This document shows positions 33,294 to 46,681 of a DNA stretch of 64,000 nucleotides, one piece after another (within the stretch, counting starts at the first letter, position 1; every line of letters starts with the position of its first letter). The notes under the pieces are model-generated. The model did no database searches and was not told the DNA's origin. It was given only the letters and a program-made list of their open reading frames with translations. Origin of the DNA: Lophium mytilinum (lineage: Eukaryota; Ascomycota; Dothideomycetes; Mytilinidiales; Mytilinidiaceae); contig MU004197.1 of NCBI GenBank assembly GCA_010093605.1, positions 992,001 through 1,056,000 of the forward strand. The letters run 5' to 3'. The position numbers were made by a program, and so were the translations under genes.

Positions 33294-34819
33294 TCATGTC
33301 TTGAGGGACCTACCCTTTGGTGTCTTTATCCTTGCAGGCCCTAGCCCCTTCCTCACCTCCTCCAGCTGCTCAAGTCCGCTCTGGTAGCCCATTTTCTTGA
33401 TCCGCTTCTTACCAGACATGGAGTGTCCACCAAGGAAGTCATCCAATATATTGTCAAAGTCACCTCGTAGCTGTGGCGCGTCACTGGTTCCTGATACACC
33501 AGAGTAGGCGGATATCTTGCTCATTCCAGACAGTTTACTCATGCCGGACATCATCGACGCGTCGTCGGGGAAGTCGTGATCTGCATCATTGTCTGCGTAT
33601 TCTTCTTCGATCTTATCGAAGCGCTGGTCGAGAAGAGAGAGACCTTCGGTTCGGTGGAGAGCAGAGGAAGTCATACTGTAGTTGGTGGTAGATGTGCGTG
33701 CACCTTTGCGTTTCTTGTGGCGCCCACCCGCTGTGAGTGCTGAGACACCTGTGAGAACCGAAGATTGGACGTCAGCTGGGACTGGTTTGGATGCTTTCGG
33801 AGCTTTGCCGTCCTTTTTGAATTTGTTGAATTCGTGCATCCAGGTATCGTCGCCCTCTCCCACCAGTTCGGGCTCGGCATCCGGAGCTGGTAGGTCGGCA
33901 ATGTCCGTTGGAGCCTTCGAAGTCTTTTTGTCCTTGGACTTCGGCGAAGAAGCCTTGATGGTGTCGTCCGTTTGCCAGCCTTCATCTTCTTCGTCTGGGT
34001 ACGATAGATGATCATCATTACCCTCAAAAACGTCCCAGCCTCCTACTTTCCACGCTCTGGGGTCATTGACTACTTCGTCTGAGGCCAATTCGGCGAATAT
34101 GTCCTCTTCGTCGTCCACATATGCCTCATCTTCGAGCGCCTCCAGCACCTCTCTAAGCCGAGGATCCATATCTGGCTGGAAGCCAGCCAGCGCATCCGGC
34201 ACATTCTGCTGGTCTTGATATGTAGTCTTGCGCACGAATTCCGATGGTGCCAGGTCCTCTCCGAATAGATCCCTCGCATCCCTGCTAATGCTACTGCTCA
34301 CACTGACACCCGCATCACTCTGTCTATCATCGATAGAAACAGCCCGGAGAGCATCGTCCAAGCTAACCTTGTCTTTCCCCTTCTCCTTCTTCTGTAGTGC
34401 CTCCACGAAGTAGGCTTCCCCGGTGCTGCCCAAATCCTTCATATGCTGCATGTAATCGTACTCGGTATCATCATAGAAAACGCCATAGTTGGCTGCTTCT
34501 CCCTCATTTGGCCTCACATCTAGCCCAAATTCGCTCTCCAAGTCTCCCCTACTCTTGATCTTGCTTCGCGTGGAAGCAGACGAGTATTGCGACCCCGCTG
34601 AGCTGGACGGGAAGCCCGAGTTCCAGACCCGCGTGTTTGGCGCTGCCGTCTCGGCGAAGACCATATCCGAGGCATCGGTGTCGTGAATCCGGGGGTCATT
34701 TTGGGCGCGGTGGACGAGGGTGAAGTGGGTGGCAGTTTTTTTGTCGCTGAACAGGGGTTAGTGGGGTTGCATTTCTATCTGATCCGGGCACAAACGTACA
34801 AGGCTTTCTTGCGAGGCAT
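33294..34819 (-). CDS. LTV1: 40S ribosome biogenesis factor Ltv1
   Basis: Two exons on the minus strand, 34819-34800 and 34746-33294, give 490 residues. The 20-base first exon encodes MPRKKAF; the second resumes with DKKTATHFTLVHRAQNDPRIHDTDASDMVFAE. Together these give the conserved Ltv1 N terminus, which fixes the start. Further conserved pieces are GVFYDDTEYDYMQHMKDLG, PDMDPRLREVLEALEDEAYV and the C-terminal LDDFLGGHSMSGKKRIKKMGYQSG box. The middle is acidic and Ser-rich. Ltv1 binds late pre-40S particles near uS3 and eS10, is released after phosphorylation by casein kinase 1, and helps export. Most of the protein is predicted flexible, as in yeast. The gene is head to head with LSG1. Confidence 0.93.
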
Positions 34820-35052
34820 GTTGGATGAGTTTTTGGTGTCGACTAGCGATTACTTGATCTGACTTTGGTGTAGTGGAAGGGGGAGGAACTGTGCTGACAA
34901 AATGAGGGAGAATTTCGGGCGAGGGTCTAGAAATTTGGCGAGTGACGTCTTGTGGGCTGGAAAACTTCCGCTGTTCACCCCGCGAAGAGTTTGGAAGACT
35001 CACTCCTTCAGCATAACACCACCTTCAAAATACCGCCATAACAACATTCAAG
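34820..35052. promoter_or_regulatory. Divergent promoter, LTV1 / LSG1
   Basis: Only 233 bases separate the ATGs of a 40S and a 60S assembly factor. Both promoters and leaders must lie here, so joint control is likely. I did not identify a specific factor site. Confidence 0.5.
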
Positions 35053-37096
35053 ATGGTTTTAGCAAAGTCGAAGAACAGCGTCGGGCTGGGAAACAGCCTG
35101 ATGAACGATCGCTTCGGGAAGAACAAGGGCGCAGACATGCGGCGGGGTACTCATAATGCTGAGGCCATTCAGAGGACGGACATGGATGGACAGACGGTAG
35201 GCCTCATTGCATAGAGCATGGTGAGAACACAGACTGATCTTCGTGCTATAGTATCTCACCAACGGGAAGAAAGAGGCCTCCTGGGTCAAGATGCGCTCCG
35301 TTACTGAACAAGGTGCTCTCGACGAGTTCCTCTCGACCGCCGATCTGGCGGGCACCGATTTCACAGCGGAGAAGATGAACAACGTCAAAATCATTCATAG
35401 AGACCAGAAGAACCCATACTTGTTGTCGTCAGCGGAGGAGCGAACAATGGTCAAGAAGCACAAGGAGAACAAGAGTCGCCTGACAGTACCGAGGCGGCCA
35501 AAATGGGACGAGAAAACAACACCACAGGAACTGGACAGGCTTGAGAAAGCATCGATCCTGGACTGGAGGAGAGGATTAGCCGAGTTGCAGGAGACCAGCG
35601 ACTTGCTCATGACACCGTTTGAGAGGAACCTGGAGGTGTGGCGACAGTTATGGAGGGTTATCGAGCGGTCAGACTTAGTGGTGCAGATCGTGGATGCCCG
35701 AAATCCGCTTCTGTTTCGAAGTGAAGATCTGGAGAGATATGTCAAGGAAGTTGATCCGAGGAAGAACAATCTGCTGTTGGTGAACAAGGCCGATATGATG
35801 ACCCTTGAGCAGAGGAAGGCTTGGGCCGACTATTTCGTTGAGGCCGGCATTAATTTCAGGTACTTTTCTGCTGAGTTGGCAAAAGAGATAAACGAAGCTC
35901 GAGTTTTAGAGGATGATGATGATGGAGACGGGGAGGAAGAGGAAGAGGAAGAGGACGAGGGAACAGACAAGCTGGCAAAAGAAGCGAAGAAGATCAATCT
36001 TCAGGATGCCCAGGAAGAGAACGAGAAATGGGTCGATGAGGAGAGCGTCGGTAGCGATGACGAGTCTCTATCCGAAGAAGAGGAGCGTACTCGGATCCTG
36101 ACCACAGAGGAGCTTGAGGAGCTCTTCCTTGAGCATGCTCCCGAGATTGACACTGGACCTGGTCAACCACCACGCAAAACCCAGATTGGTCTCGTCGGAT
36201 ATCCCAACGTCGGAAAATCGTCTACTATCAACGCTTTGATTGGTGCTAAGAAGGTTTCCGTGTCCGCAACCCCCGGAAAGACCAAGCATTTTCAAACAAT
36301 CCACCTCAGTGACGCCGTCATTCTCTGCGATTGTCCCGGTCTCGTGTTCCCTAACTTCTCAACAACCAAGGCAGAGCTCGTATGCTCTGGCGTCCTTCCA
36401 GTCGATCAGCTTCGCGAATTCACAGGCCCGGCCGGTCTCGTAGCTCAACGTATTCCCCAATCCTTCCTCGAAGCAATCTACGGGATGAAGATCAACATTC
36501 GCCCAGCCGAAGAGGGTGGCTCAGGCGTACCAACTGCACAAGAGATCTTGGGTGCGTACGCTACAGCGAGAGGCTTCCATACCACCGGCTCAAGTAATCC
36601 CGACGAATCTCGCGCCGCACGTTACGTCTTGAAGGACTATGTCAAAGGAAAACTCCTCTTTTGTCACCCACCTCCCAGCGAGCCCGCCATCGACCTGAAA
36701 CACTTCAACCGCGAACTTTACGATGAGAGCCATCTTCCCGAAAAGAGGCGGGCTCATCTCGCTGCAGCAGAAGCCTCCTCCGTCACTGGCTCGGAAGACC
36801 CGTCCCTAATGGACGACATGGATCTCCCGGTTCGGCCAATCGAGGGCAAGAAGACATCATACATGGACAACAAGTTCTTCGGGCCAAATGGGAGCAATGT
36901 TGGGCATTTGCAAATGCCGTTCCAGCATGTATATAGCGAGCAGGGTCAGGCTAAGCAGCTGACGGGCCGAAAACAAAAGGCCATGTTGGCGCTCGAGAAG
37001 GGAGTGGATCCTTCGGAGTTGAAGCTGAACGGGAAGAAGCATTTCAAAGCAAACAAAAGGAGAGGGAAAGGGAAGGCGAGGGACGATTATGACTAG
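35053..37096 (+). CDS. LSG1: Large-subunit GTPase Lsg1 (60S export and recycling)
   Basis: Two exons, 35053-35196 and 35252-37096, give 662 residues. The first exon carries the basic MVLAKSKNSVGLGNSLMNDRFGK start of the family. The GTPase motifs are circularly permuted (YlqF/YawG class): NKAD (G4) near residue 225, GYPNVGKSS (G1) near 364, then DCPG (G3) near 408. A Glu/Asp-rich insertion (EEEEEEDEGTDKL) lies between G4 and G1. The C terminus is basic (KKHFKANKRRGKGKARD). In yeast, Lsg1 acts in the cytoplasm to release the export adaptor Nmd3 from 60S subunits. All motifs are intact. Confidence 0.96.
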
Positions 37097-37745
37097 TTCC
37101 GCAAAGGTTCTGTTATGCATGGTTGGTTTCTATGGCGTTTGAGACAAAGCACGATTACCTGACAAAATCGTGCCACAATTCTACTGTTATTACTTTGTTC
37201 TTGAAACCTCTTCCGGAGAAATACAGGCAATGCAATCATTTGATTGAACATATACGTGTATAACTGAGACATCATCCGTCTCAATGCATTCAGTCTTGTT
37301 TAGAAAACCATGCCAAGTGACCAATACCTTAATATGCTTTCTGTATTGTGCGCTCGCTATGCGTCATGTATTCCACCAGAGGCCACGGGTTGGGTGAGCT
37401 TCAACGGACAAGAACTCTAAATTGAAACTAAGCCTCAAATATTGAGGCCAAAAACCTGTTCCCAGACCAGAATTGATGTGGAATGAAATCTTTGCGGGCC
37501 GCAATCAGCCATCGTCTCGATCGTTGCTGGCATGTGGGAAGTTGTGTTGAGGTGCTTCACCATTACTTCGTACAGCTTCCGACTTCGGCGAACCACGCCA
37601 TCACTAGCCGAAAACCTCGTAATTGCGACTTCAGTGCACCACGATTGGTCATCGCCAACATCATCTCACGGCCAACATATCGCCAGCGCGAAAACATCTT
37701 TCAAGACCAAGCTAGAGTGTAACGGCGGGATAGCAGCCCCTCATC
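37097..37745. other. Intergenic, LSG1 to GSH2
   Basis: Contains the LSG1 3' UTR and the GSH2 promoter. No other gene was recognised. Confidence 0.5.
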
Positions 37746-39399
37746 ATGCCGTCGACTTTCTACGAGGACTACCCTCCAGAGTTGACCAAGGAAGAGGAGG
37801 AGTACCTGCTGTCCAACCTCAAGGACTGGTGCATTGCACATGGAATAGCTGTCCGACCACCGCCGTCTTTTGTCTCGAAGGAACAGGATCCGTCTGGTGT
37901 CTTAGCCACAACGGCCCCGGTCACGTTGTTTCCAAGTCTTTTCCCGAGGTCGTGCTTTGAGGAGGCGCATGCAATCCAGACGACTTATAATGAATTATAT
38001 GCTGCTATTGCTAGAGATGAGGAGTGGTTGTATGGGATTGTTAAAGAGTGAGTATATCATCATAATATTAGGGTTCCTTAATTCGTAACATTTACTAATT
38101 CTATTACCTGTAGACTCGTAGGCGTTGACGACTTCACGGCTAAACTATGGGAAGTTCATGAAGCTGTGAAGAAGGAGGGCTATGTGCAGGTAGTCCTCTG
38201 ATTCCACTTACTGAAACGACTTCTGACGACATCAGGCTCTTACACTAGGACTATTCCGCTCAGACTACATGGTCCACCTAGATCCATCGGACCCAAACGC
38301 CAGTCCAGAGATCAAGCAAGTTGAGTTCAATACAATCGCATCATCCTTTGGGGGCCTCTCAGGTGAAGTATCCCAGCTACACAACGTACTATCCAAGATC
38401 CGAGCCTATCCTCAATCAGCCAAGCGAACCATTGCGAAAGCAAATATGCCTGTCAGCGAGTCCGCCTCTGAATTGGCTGCAGGTTTAGCAGCCGCACACC
38501 ATGCGTATGGGGAGCCCGAGATCTCACGCGAGACGTGCGTGCTCTTCATCGTGCAAGACCCAGAGCGGAACGTGTTCGACCAGAGGCACTTGGAATGGAA
38601 TCTGCAGAAGCAGGATATCCGAACGTTTAGATTACCATTCCACCGCACGCTCTTAGATACAAGACTCGACTTCAAGCACAAGCTCGTCTACACTCCTCCA
38701 CACGCGCCTTCCACAGCTTACGAGGTAACGACCATCTACTTCCGCGCAGGCTACTCACCCGACGACTATCCCAGGGGGGAGGACTGGGATGCCCGTTTGC
38801 ATCTAGAGCGCAGCAACGCTATCAAATGTCCGAGCCTCCTCACTCACCTTGCTGGTTGTAAGAAGGTGCAGCAGGTACTTGCAACACCCAATTCGCCGCA
38901 TCTGGAACGGTTCCTGGGCACCAAGGAGAAGGTAGACCGAGTGCGCGCGACCTTCGCTCCCATATATCCCCTCGATGCCTCTGAAGCGGGGCTAGAGGCG
39001 AAAAAGCTGGCCACAAACCCTGAGACCGCCCAGCGCTACGTGTTGAAGCCTCAGCGGGAAGGCGGGGGCAACAACATCTACCGCATGGCCATCCCGAAGT
39101 TCCTCAAGTCGGAGCCGGAAAAGAATTGGCCGGCGTACATCCTGATGGAGATGATAGAGCCGCCAGCGCAGAAGAATGCTATCTTTCGGAACGGCGAGGT
39201 GCAGAGGGGTGGAGTGATATGCGAGCTGGGCATCTACGGAGCGTGTCTGTGGAGGAATGAACTGAAGGGAGGTGGTACGAAGAGTGAAGTGTTGAAGAAT
39301 ACGCAAGCTGGATACCTGCTACGAACCAAGGGCGACCAGAGCGAAGAAGGCGGTGTGGCTGCAGGATTTGGAGCGATTGACAGCGTGTGCTTGGCGTGA
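37746..39399 (+). CDS. GSH2: Glutathione synthetase
   Basis: Three exons, 37746-38047, 38114-38189 and 38236-39399, give 513 residues. Family landmarks are LFPSLFPRSCFEEAHAIQTTYNELY, the RSDYMVHLDPSDP substrate region, QVEFNTIASSFGGLS (gamma-glutamylcysteine binding), the ATP-grasp Gly-rich loop REGGGNNIYR, and the C-terminal EGGVAAGFGAIDSV lid segment. The enzyme joins gamma-glutamylcysteine to glycine using ATP, the second step of glutathione synthesis, in the cytosol. It is the eukaryotic-type homodimer, of normal length. The tiny middle exon (76 bases) is supported by exact frame and the conserved VDDFTAKLW segment. Confidence 0.96.
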
Positions 39400-41437
39400 G
39401 GGGTATCTCTCTGAGGATGAGGTGGCTGGCGGAGTGTGCATAACAGAGCCCAATTGGAGCGGTGCTACTCGGAGGATACTCAGAGCTGGTGGTACGACGG
39501 GGAGGAAGCCGCATGGCTGCAGAAGGAGTGGTAGGTCTCTCAATTGCAGCTGCTGGTTGGTGGCTAGCCAGAATTCTCCGAAAAGATATAGTTTTTCCCT
39601 ACCAACCCTTGTCTCCGGCCGAGTTAGCAGCACGAGAATTATCACAATGGGGAGTGTATGGTAACGATTAATCGAAAAGGCGACTGCCAGTTTGACAAAG
39701 CAATACACAGAGACCACGATAACTGTTCGTAGGAAGGTGGAGGTTCTACAAACATGGGGGGGTGCTCAAACGGCCTCCCAGCACGGCGGAACCCGGCCGC
39801 ATTGACCTCTCGACGTCCCCTCCTGTTCGAGGTGTTCGTTTCGTAGTGGTACACATTAATTGCTCGATGCTATGCCTTGGCGGTTTCAGTCGTGCTCCCG
39901 GACGGCTCTCCGTTGGCTCGAGCAGAGCCATCGGTCGTCGTCGTCGTTGTTGTCGTCGTCGTCGTCGGGGAGGCTGGAGGTCTCACGGTAAACAGAAGGC
40001 TGACGGGCGTGGGCCAATCTCGAGCACGGGAAGCCGTCCACACTGCCGTGGACGGGCTGCAGCCGGGCGATCAAGCCCAGTTTCTCGGCAATCAAGGGTC
40101 GATCCTGTGCCGTTTTCACAACTCCCGCCCTCATAACGAGGCCCTCTTGCTGTGCCAAGAAGCCTCACTCTCCAAGGTTTGGAATAGCTCAGGCGAAAAA
40201 GCAGCCCCCAAAAGACGTTGAGGATCTAACGCATGCGGCCTGCACTTCTTATCAGGAGCAGCATCGCCGCGTCGTCATCTGTTATGCAGCACCTGCACAT
40301 GAGAGATCCTGTTTATGCAGTGTGTCTTTGCGGAGGCTCGGCAAGAGCCCCCCTGAAGCCATCTAATCCATGGTATGGATCCGCTCTGGTGATTCGCGAG
40401 AAGTTATAGCCAGGCCCGCCACGAGCTCAGCCTGCTCAGGGGAGATTATCTGGCCAATGCGGGCCTTTAGACCTGGATGGACCTTGTCTCTGCGCGTGCT
40501 CCGGCGTCGACGTGGAGGCAGCTCTTGCATCAGAACTGCAAGCCTGTAAGTACCGAACCTGTTGCGCGCTGTTGTAGCTGTGTGCTGGCACTGGCATCGC
40601 CTCGCAGCTAGGCTTCGGCCCCCAATTGCCAGCTGCTGCAATGCCCATCTCATCGCCACAGAGCAGCATCCAGGTATTGGCCGACGCGTGCCTTCTTCCC
40701 CGCGACACGCCTACGCTGCCGGATCTCGCGGGCCTGTCGTTCACGAGCGGATGGGCTCTAGCCTGCGTGGGCTGATTTCCTACCGTCGCCGTGCAATTTC
40801 CCATAGCGTCCTGTATGGCCTCATACGGTAACGAACTGACCCGAATGAAGGCTGCCGTTGACGCCCACCACGCCACGGGGGCCTCTCCGCCAGCCGACTG
40901 GTGAAAGAGATGGGGCGCTCTGGGGTCGCTGCGTACTTACCGTAAATCTTTTTTCTTTCCAGCCTTCCCAGCCAACCTGAGGTCGAGGTGCAGCTGATGT
41001 GGCCGATCTGCCGGACCATTTCTCGCGATTCCTTCGTCACCGCGTTGCACCCCCGTCGTTTCTCTATCGCGAGCTTGCCTGCACTGCTGTCCTGTCGTGA
41101 ACAACCCAGTGCCTGATGTGCTTGCTCTAGCGTCCAGTCCGTTCTCCAATTCAAGTTTTTGCTTCCTTCTCACACTCTCTCTCCCCGCGTCTCTGCGTCG
41201 GCACGTCGTTCCGCCTCACAGCGCGCCTACTGCTTGTAGCCTCACACAGCTTCCATTCTCTACACACCCAAGTACCCCAATCGATCTACACGCCTGCTGT
41301 CCGCGTGGAGCAGCTTCCAGAATCCCCACAGCTTCCTTCCATCCCGATCTGCATCACACTTGACCTCGGCGTGGAGCATGGCCGTTGTCTTGAACTCATT
41401 CGCGCCGCACACATAACCTCATCCTCCATCCGCCGCC
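39400..41437. other. Intergenic, about 2 kb
   Basis: It holds the GSH2 3' UTR and the long promoter of the membrane-protein gene. A GTC/GTT triplet tract lies at 39934-39967. Frames here mirror each other and have no domain. The last 300 bases are strongly C/T-rich, a typical leader, with several small upstream ATG frames. No gene was recognised. Confidence 0.45.
39934..39967. repeat. GTC/GTT trinucleotide microsatellite
   Basis: Eleven GTC or GTT triplets in a row in intergenic DNA; two central GTT interrupt the GTC run. Confidence 0.8.
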
Positions 41438-44400
41438 ATGCGCTCCTATCGCTATCTAGTATCTTCGCTCGCTCTTATCGCCCTCCTCCACCCGGCCGTG
41501 GCCCTCAATTACCCTCTCAACGCTCGCCAGAATGATCAGACGTCATCAGACTCCTCCTCGCCGTCAGCTACAGACGCTGCGCAGCCGTCGTCGACTGGAG
41601 ATGCCTCACCACTACCCTCCAGCACCTCCGAGAAGGCTGCCGCGACCTCGTCGCACCATGAAGCTTCATCCCGGCTGTCCAGTACCCTCTCAATATCCGT
41701 GACACCTACCGAGCCTATCCAAGCTCCATCTTCCTCTGTCGCCAATGCTGCCCAGCCTGTAGCCACCAATGGTTTGTACACCCAATTGCTTCAGTGGAGC
41801 CTCGCTGACATTCATAGGGACGGCCTCGCATGGCAGCCCGCTGCCGATCCATCCCAAGCTGACACCTGCTATGGGCATAGCTGGTGTCATATTGCTGCTG
41901 TCTGGCGTTGTATATACCTTGATTGGGATAAAGAACAAAATGTACTTGACACCACTCTGGAAGTCATGGTGGGGCTCCGCTAACACTCTCTTAGGCTGTA
42001 CATCTTCTTCTCTGCCTGCTATTTGACTAGCTTGGCTACGACCGTATGTTTCGCGTCCTGGCAATTCTACGTACTTCACTGATATATGCTTCCAGGTCCT
42101 CATCATCTATCTGATGAGTCCACCGGTCAAGGATGCCATACAAGGAGCTTTCTTCGTGGCCGCTTTGATATCAGGCCTCATATTTGGAGCTCTGTCTCTG
42201 GTTTTCGCTGACATCACAGACGGTCTAGGCTGTCTGCTGGGCGGATATTGTCTCAGCATGTGGTTTTTGACTCTGAAGGAAGGAGGTCTTATCGAGTCCA
42301 CCACTGGACGCGCCATTTTCATCGCCTGCATGAGCTTCGCCGGATTCTCACTTTCATTCAGTCATTATACCCGGACGTACGGCTTGATTGTCTCCATTTC
42401 CTTTTCTGGAGCCACCGTTACGGTTCTTGGCATCGATTGTCTCAGCCGAGCGGGGTTGAAGGAGTTCTGGCTCTATCTGTGGAGTATGAAATCCCCACAT
42501 GACGTTACCAAGTCAAAGCTTACCTGATTTTGCAGATCTCAACTCCAACACCTTTCCCTTGAATACTAACACTTACCCGGTGACTCGTGGAATTCGGGTG
42601 GAAGTGGCATTCATCGTTCTGATATTCCTTCTAGGCATCGTCTCGCAATTGAAGCTATGGAAGCTTGTAAAAGAGCGGCGTGAGAAAGGCGCTGTGACCA
42701 GACTGGAGCGCGAAGAAAACCAGCAGCGTGAGGAAGAGGAGCGTGGCCGAAGAATCGAGAATGACTTTGCGCGGGAACGCGCCCAGTGGGAAGCGGAATA
42801 CGGCGACAAGAGCATGGCAGGCCTTCACACCGACTCTGCAATTGGCTCGTCGAACGACAGCAACCCAAAGACATCCGTCAGCGTCAAAGAAACGCGTCGG
42901 TCAGACAGCGTTGAGATGGTGGACATGTCTGGGTCCAAGGATTTGGATCGATCCAAACTCATGTCTCGAAACTCTAGCAAAGGTGGTCCGGGTGTTAGTG
43001 TCACTGTGAGAGTTATGGAAGACGATAACATCCAGCAGATTGACTCTAATGGAAACACTGTTTCGACTTACCCCGCAACAGCCAGAAACTCCGGATTGCA
43101 TTCGAGCGCAAGCAGCAGTGCTCGGGCGTCGGCAGATTTGAGAGCTATAGAGGAAGGCGATCAAGCTCGTTTAGCATCAACTCGGGCATCACTTCGCTCA
43201 TCAGTACCACCACCACCTATTGTCGTCCCCTTACCTTTCAACGTACCAAATTCCAACCACTCGGACAACGGAGAAAACGCTTCAGTGTCGACAGTCCCTG
43301 AGTCACAGCCTTCTAGGAGGCCTGGATCCAAGAGACTATCAGCGATTTCGAACCGGCTGTCCATGAATAGGCTCTCTAGTAACCATTCGTCACAGGAGGA
43401 GATTCTGATTCCACACATAGAGGACGATCGTGCTTCCTCTTTGGCTGCGACCATGGATGATATGGACGATGATGCCTTTTCTCTACCGGAGCTGTCACCA
43501 CCGCATTCCCCGTTAACAGAAGGATTCCAGGAGCACATCGATACACACATTGATGCGGGTAAGACTAAAGAGCAAGGCTCGAAGTTTGATGAGATTGTCA
43601 AGAATAAGGAGGGCACGAAATCGGAAGATGCTCAGGCACTTGCAGCACTAACTTCGAATTCACTGGCCACGACCAAATCTCCCAACCGCCAATCACTCAC
43701 CACTAGCACTGATCCTAAGCCGAACGAGACAAAATCAATACGACTATCTCTCGGAAGCCGACGGAGGTCCGGTGCATCAGTTGCGAATGACGATGACGGT
43801 CGAACTCGCCGAACCTCGAAGTCGATGCCATCGATACCGCAGTCGGAGGGCTCGCAGGGAGCATCTCACATTGAGAGTCTTGCTGAGGTCCTTCCAGAAA
43901 AGCTCTCAAAGGTTGTACTTTCATACCGGACCAATGAGTGGGCAAAGCACCTAGAAGTTGCAGACAAGCCTGAGCTGGATGAGCTCCAGCAGCCACCTTC
44001 GCCGGGAATACAGGTCCAGATGGGTTTGCCTGAGCCTACCACACCCCCGAAAGTCGTCGAAAATGCTCAGCCTGCCCCGGTCTCTACCCGGCCAGTCTCT
44101 AGCCATCAAGCATCCGCTCCGCAACTAGCAAGGCAAGGCTCTCAGGCATCACAACAAGCATCAAACACGAATCCCTACCGCCAACCTAGCGCAAATCGAT
44201 CGTCTTCTACGATGTCGAAATATTCTGTTAATGACTTTACTCCCATGTCAGTTTCGCGCAACCCTTCAAATGCGACAGTCAACAGCATTCCCAGCATCCA
44301 GATACCAGGACAATATGCAACAGGACCCGGCGCTATGTCACGATCGAGCTCGGCAGCAAAGATGCGCGGCGGAAGAAATTCATCGATGCCTTTAATGAAT

Positions 44401-45066
44401 CAAACGCTAGTGGAATCACCTATTGAGGAAGAGTCGGCGAACATGCGGTTTGCACCATCTCCTATGCCAGGGAACAATCCGATGAGCAGACGGGAGGCTC
44501 TTACACGGAACCAATCGACTCCAACTACATTCACGCCGTACTCATCTGTCCCAAATCCGAACTTCGTGGCTGCAAGCGACGCTGCATCCACCCGGCCTAT
44601 GAATCTCCACGCGGCTGACTCGGACAACCTGTCTCTATCAGACAGGAAAAAGATGATTGATCAGGAGAACCTGACGCTTACGCAACGCCAGACTCTCATG
44701 CAAAGTCGACCTCAACAGCAGCGCCAAGGCACGTGGCCTTTAGCAGAGCAGATGAAGGGCTTTGACTCTCACCAACCGAGCCGAACGTCCGGGATCAATC
44801 ATAACAAGCAGGAAGCCAGGCTTGCGACATGGCGCGAATCGATTCGGCAAGATACCGCACCGGTACTCCCAGTCGTCAGCGAAGAAGATAGGCGGATGGC
44901 CATGATCCAGGAGCGCAAGCGGCGCGAGATGGAGAAGCAGCAGCAGGCCATGGCAGCGAATGTTCGAGATACCATGTTCGATAATATGATGCGCCGTGGC
45001 GATATGCTGGACGCGCATCGCGATGCCCTTAGGAAGATGCAGGCATCGGCAAATAAAAACGCGTAG
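41438..45066 (+). CDS. Large TM7S3/TM198-like (DUF4203-type) membrane protein
   Basis: Five exons: 41438-41771, 41818-41941, 41995-42043, 42096-42483 and 42536-45066, giving 1141 residues. Order: signal peptide (residues 1-23, ALIALLHPAVALN); Ser/Thr-rich ectodomain to about 110; then six or seven membrane helices, among them MGIAGVILLLSGVVYTLIG, LYIFFSACYLTSLATTVLIIYL, GAFFVAALISGLIFGALSLV, GYCLSMWFLTL, AIFIACMSFAGFSL, IVSISFSGATVTVLGI and VAFIVLIFLLGIVSQL. About 800 residues of Ser/Pro/Gln-rich, probably disordered cytosolic tail follow, beginning with a charged coiled coil (REENQQREEEERGRRIEND). Three small exons each encode membrane segments whose joins restore hydrophobic runs, which supports the model. 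The family is conserved in fungi; its biochemical role is not established. TMEM198 in animals affects Wnt signalling, which is not transferable. Confidence 0.85.
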
Positions 45067-46561
45067 ACACGCATCGCTTGACGTTCCGAATCGAATCGAA
45101 TCAGACCCCCTCCTAGTGTCTGTTCTAGGGACGAACGAACCACAATAAGGGAGGTGCCATTCAGCTTGTACATGCTATACTTCAATGGCAGATTCCCGTG
45201 TTCACGATGCGACTCCTTTTTTCCTTTTGTCAGCCGGGCGGTTTCAGGTGGCACTGATACGGATCAGATGCATGGATCACCTACAACGGCGTTTGATGGG
45301 GTTCTGGGATGAATGCATGGATAGGAGATGCGGATGGCTAGATGGATCTTAATGTGGACGGGCGGGACCAACGGACGCGTCACACCACATACGACAAAAG
45401 CGGTCATATATACTAATAAAAAAGCATATGGGCGGGCGTCGCGCACGACATGGCATGTATTAGCTGGATCTGAGTTCGGATATGTACGGACGGTCCTTTA
45501 GTTTAACTTTTAATCTGAGAGGCTTTGATATTGATGGGGTGTCCTTGCTGGATCTGTAATTGCTTGTGGTTTTTGATTCATAGGGAACTGGATGTCGAGG
45601 TGAGAGTTTGTGTGCTTCCATCCACGAATTCATTTAGTTATGAAGGAATACCATGCCACAGCCGTCACCCATACTGCCTAGTTGATAGCATCCATCACAT
45701 TATCATTGCGGCGCGGAGATTCTGCTTTCTAACCATTCAAGAGCAATGATGCTCACTTACGCACAGATGCTCTAGGTGTTTGCGATTGATGGTGCTGCCG
45801 CTATCCGTCAGGCGATATCTGACAGTCACGACGGAGAGATGCGGTGCCTGAACCTGGTTCCCGACTCCCGGGTGTCTGGACAAGGTCACGGGAGGGGCGT
45901 TTGATGTGGCTGCGGCTAGGGTGTAGGTGCATCATGGAAGGCGAAATTTTTCAGCGCCGGCGTCAGGGGGAGGCGTGACTGCAGAAGCGAGACCCTGCTT
46001 GCGGGTCGTTCTTGAGGGGAGAGGAGGACCCCGTTGATGTCATGGCTGCTGGTGCCTTACTCGCTGTGTCGCCGTGTGTAAAGGCATGAATCTGGGGGTG
46101 ATTGAGGGACGGACGTGGTGTTCATGCTGCAAAGCCCGAAAGGTTGCTGCCGCCTCACGCTTCCTGTCACTCGGTGCCTCCCGCCAAGGGTGGGTACAAG
46201 GCATCGAATGATGGCTTGAGGATCGCCAGACTGCTGGGTCTGGTGTATTGAATGCCATGCAAAGCGTCGCCCAAAGCGTTGCCTTGGGCCGCAGGGACTC
46301 TGCGGGCTGCGTTTAAGAGAAGGGCCATGCGGCCAGCATGAGGCGGAGGCGTTTGCGCTGCTGAGCCTGACGTCGAGCACCCGCCGATTCCGGCTCTCGC
46401 TGAAGTTCCGTATTTCATACATATCTTGCTGCTGCTGCTGCTGCCGTCGGTCTCGCTGCCGCCGTATATCGATCGCTGCGAGGGCTTGCTGGGGCTCTCG
46501 GTTTCTTCGACCTCTTTATGCAGCAGATTGGACGACAGCCGTCGGCACGGGGCCACGCTAG
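45067..46561. other. Intergenic, membrane protein to ERF4
   Basis: No gene recognised. A CTG run of five triplets lies near 46430-46444. Minus-strand frames at 46040-46586 begin with GTG or lack domains. The stop at 46559-46561 closes the ERF4 frame upstream. Confidence 0.45.
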
Positions 46562-46681
46562 CACCAACGACAGCGACCCCTTTCACCTCCCACCTCGACG
46601 TCCAGTGCCAGCCTCACCCTCACTGCTCCCACGTTTACGCGCCGCCCGTCCTGCTGTCCTCCCACACGCGCCCACGCCTGC

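Noticed and set aside
39877-40221. Frame with a poly-Val run
   Set aside because: The Val run is just the GTC/GTT microsatellite read in frame.
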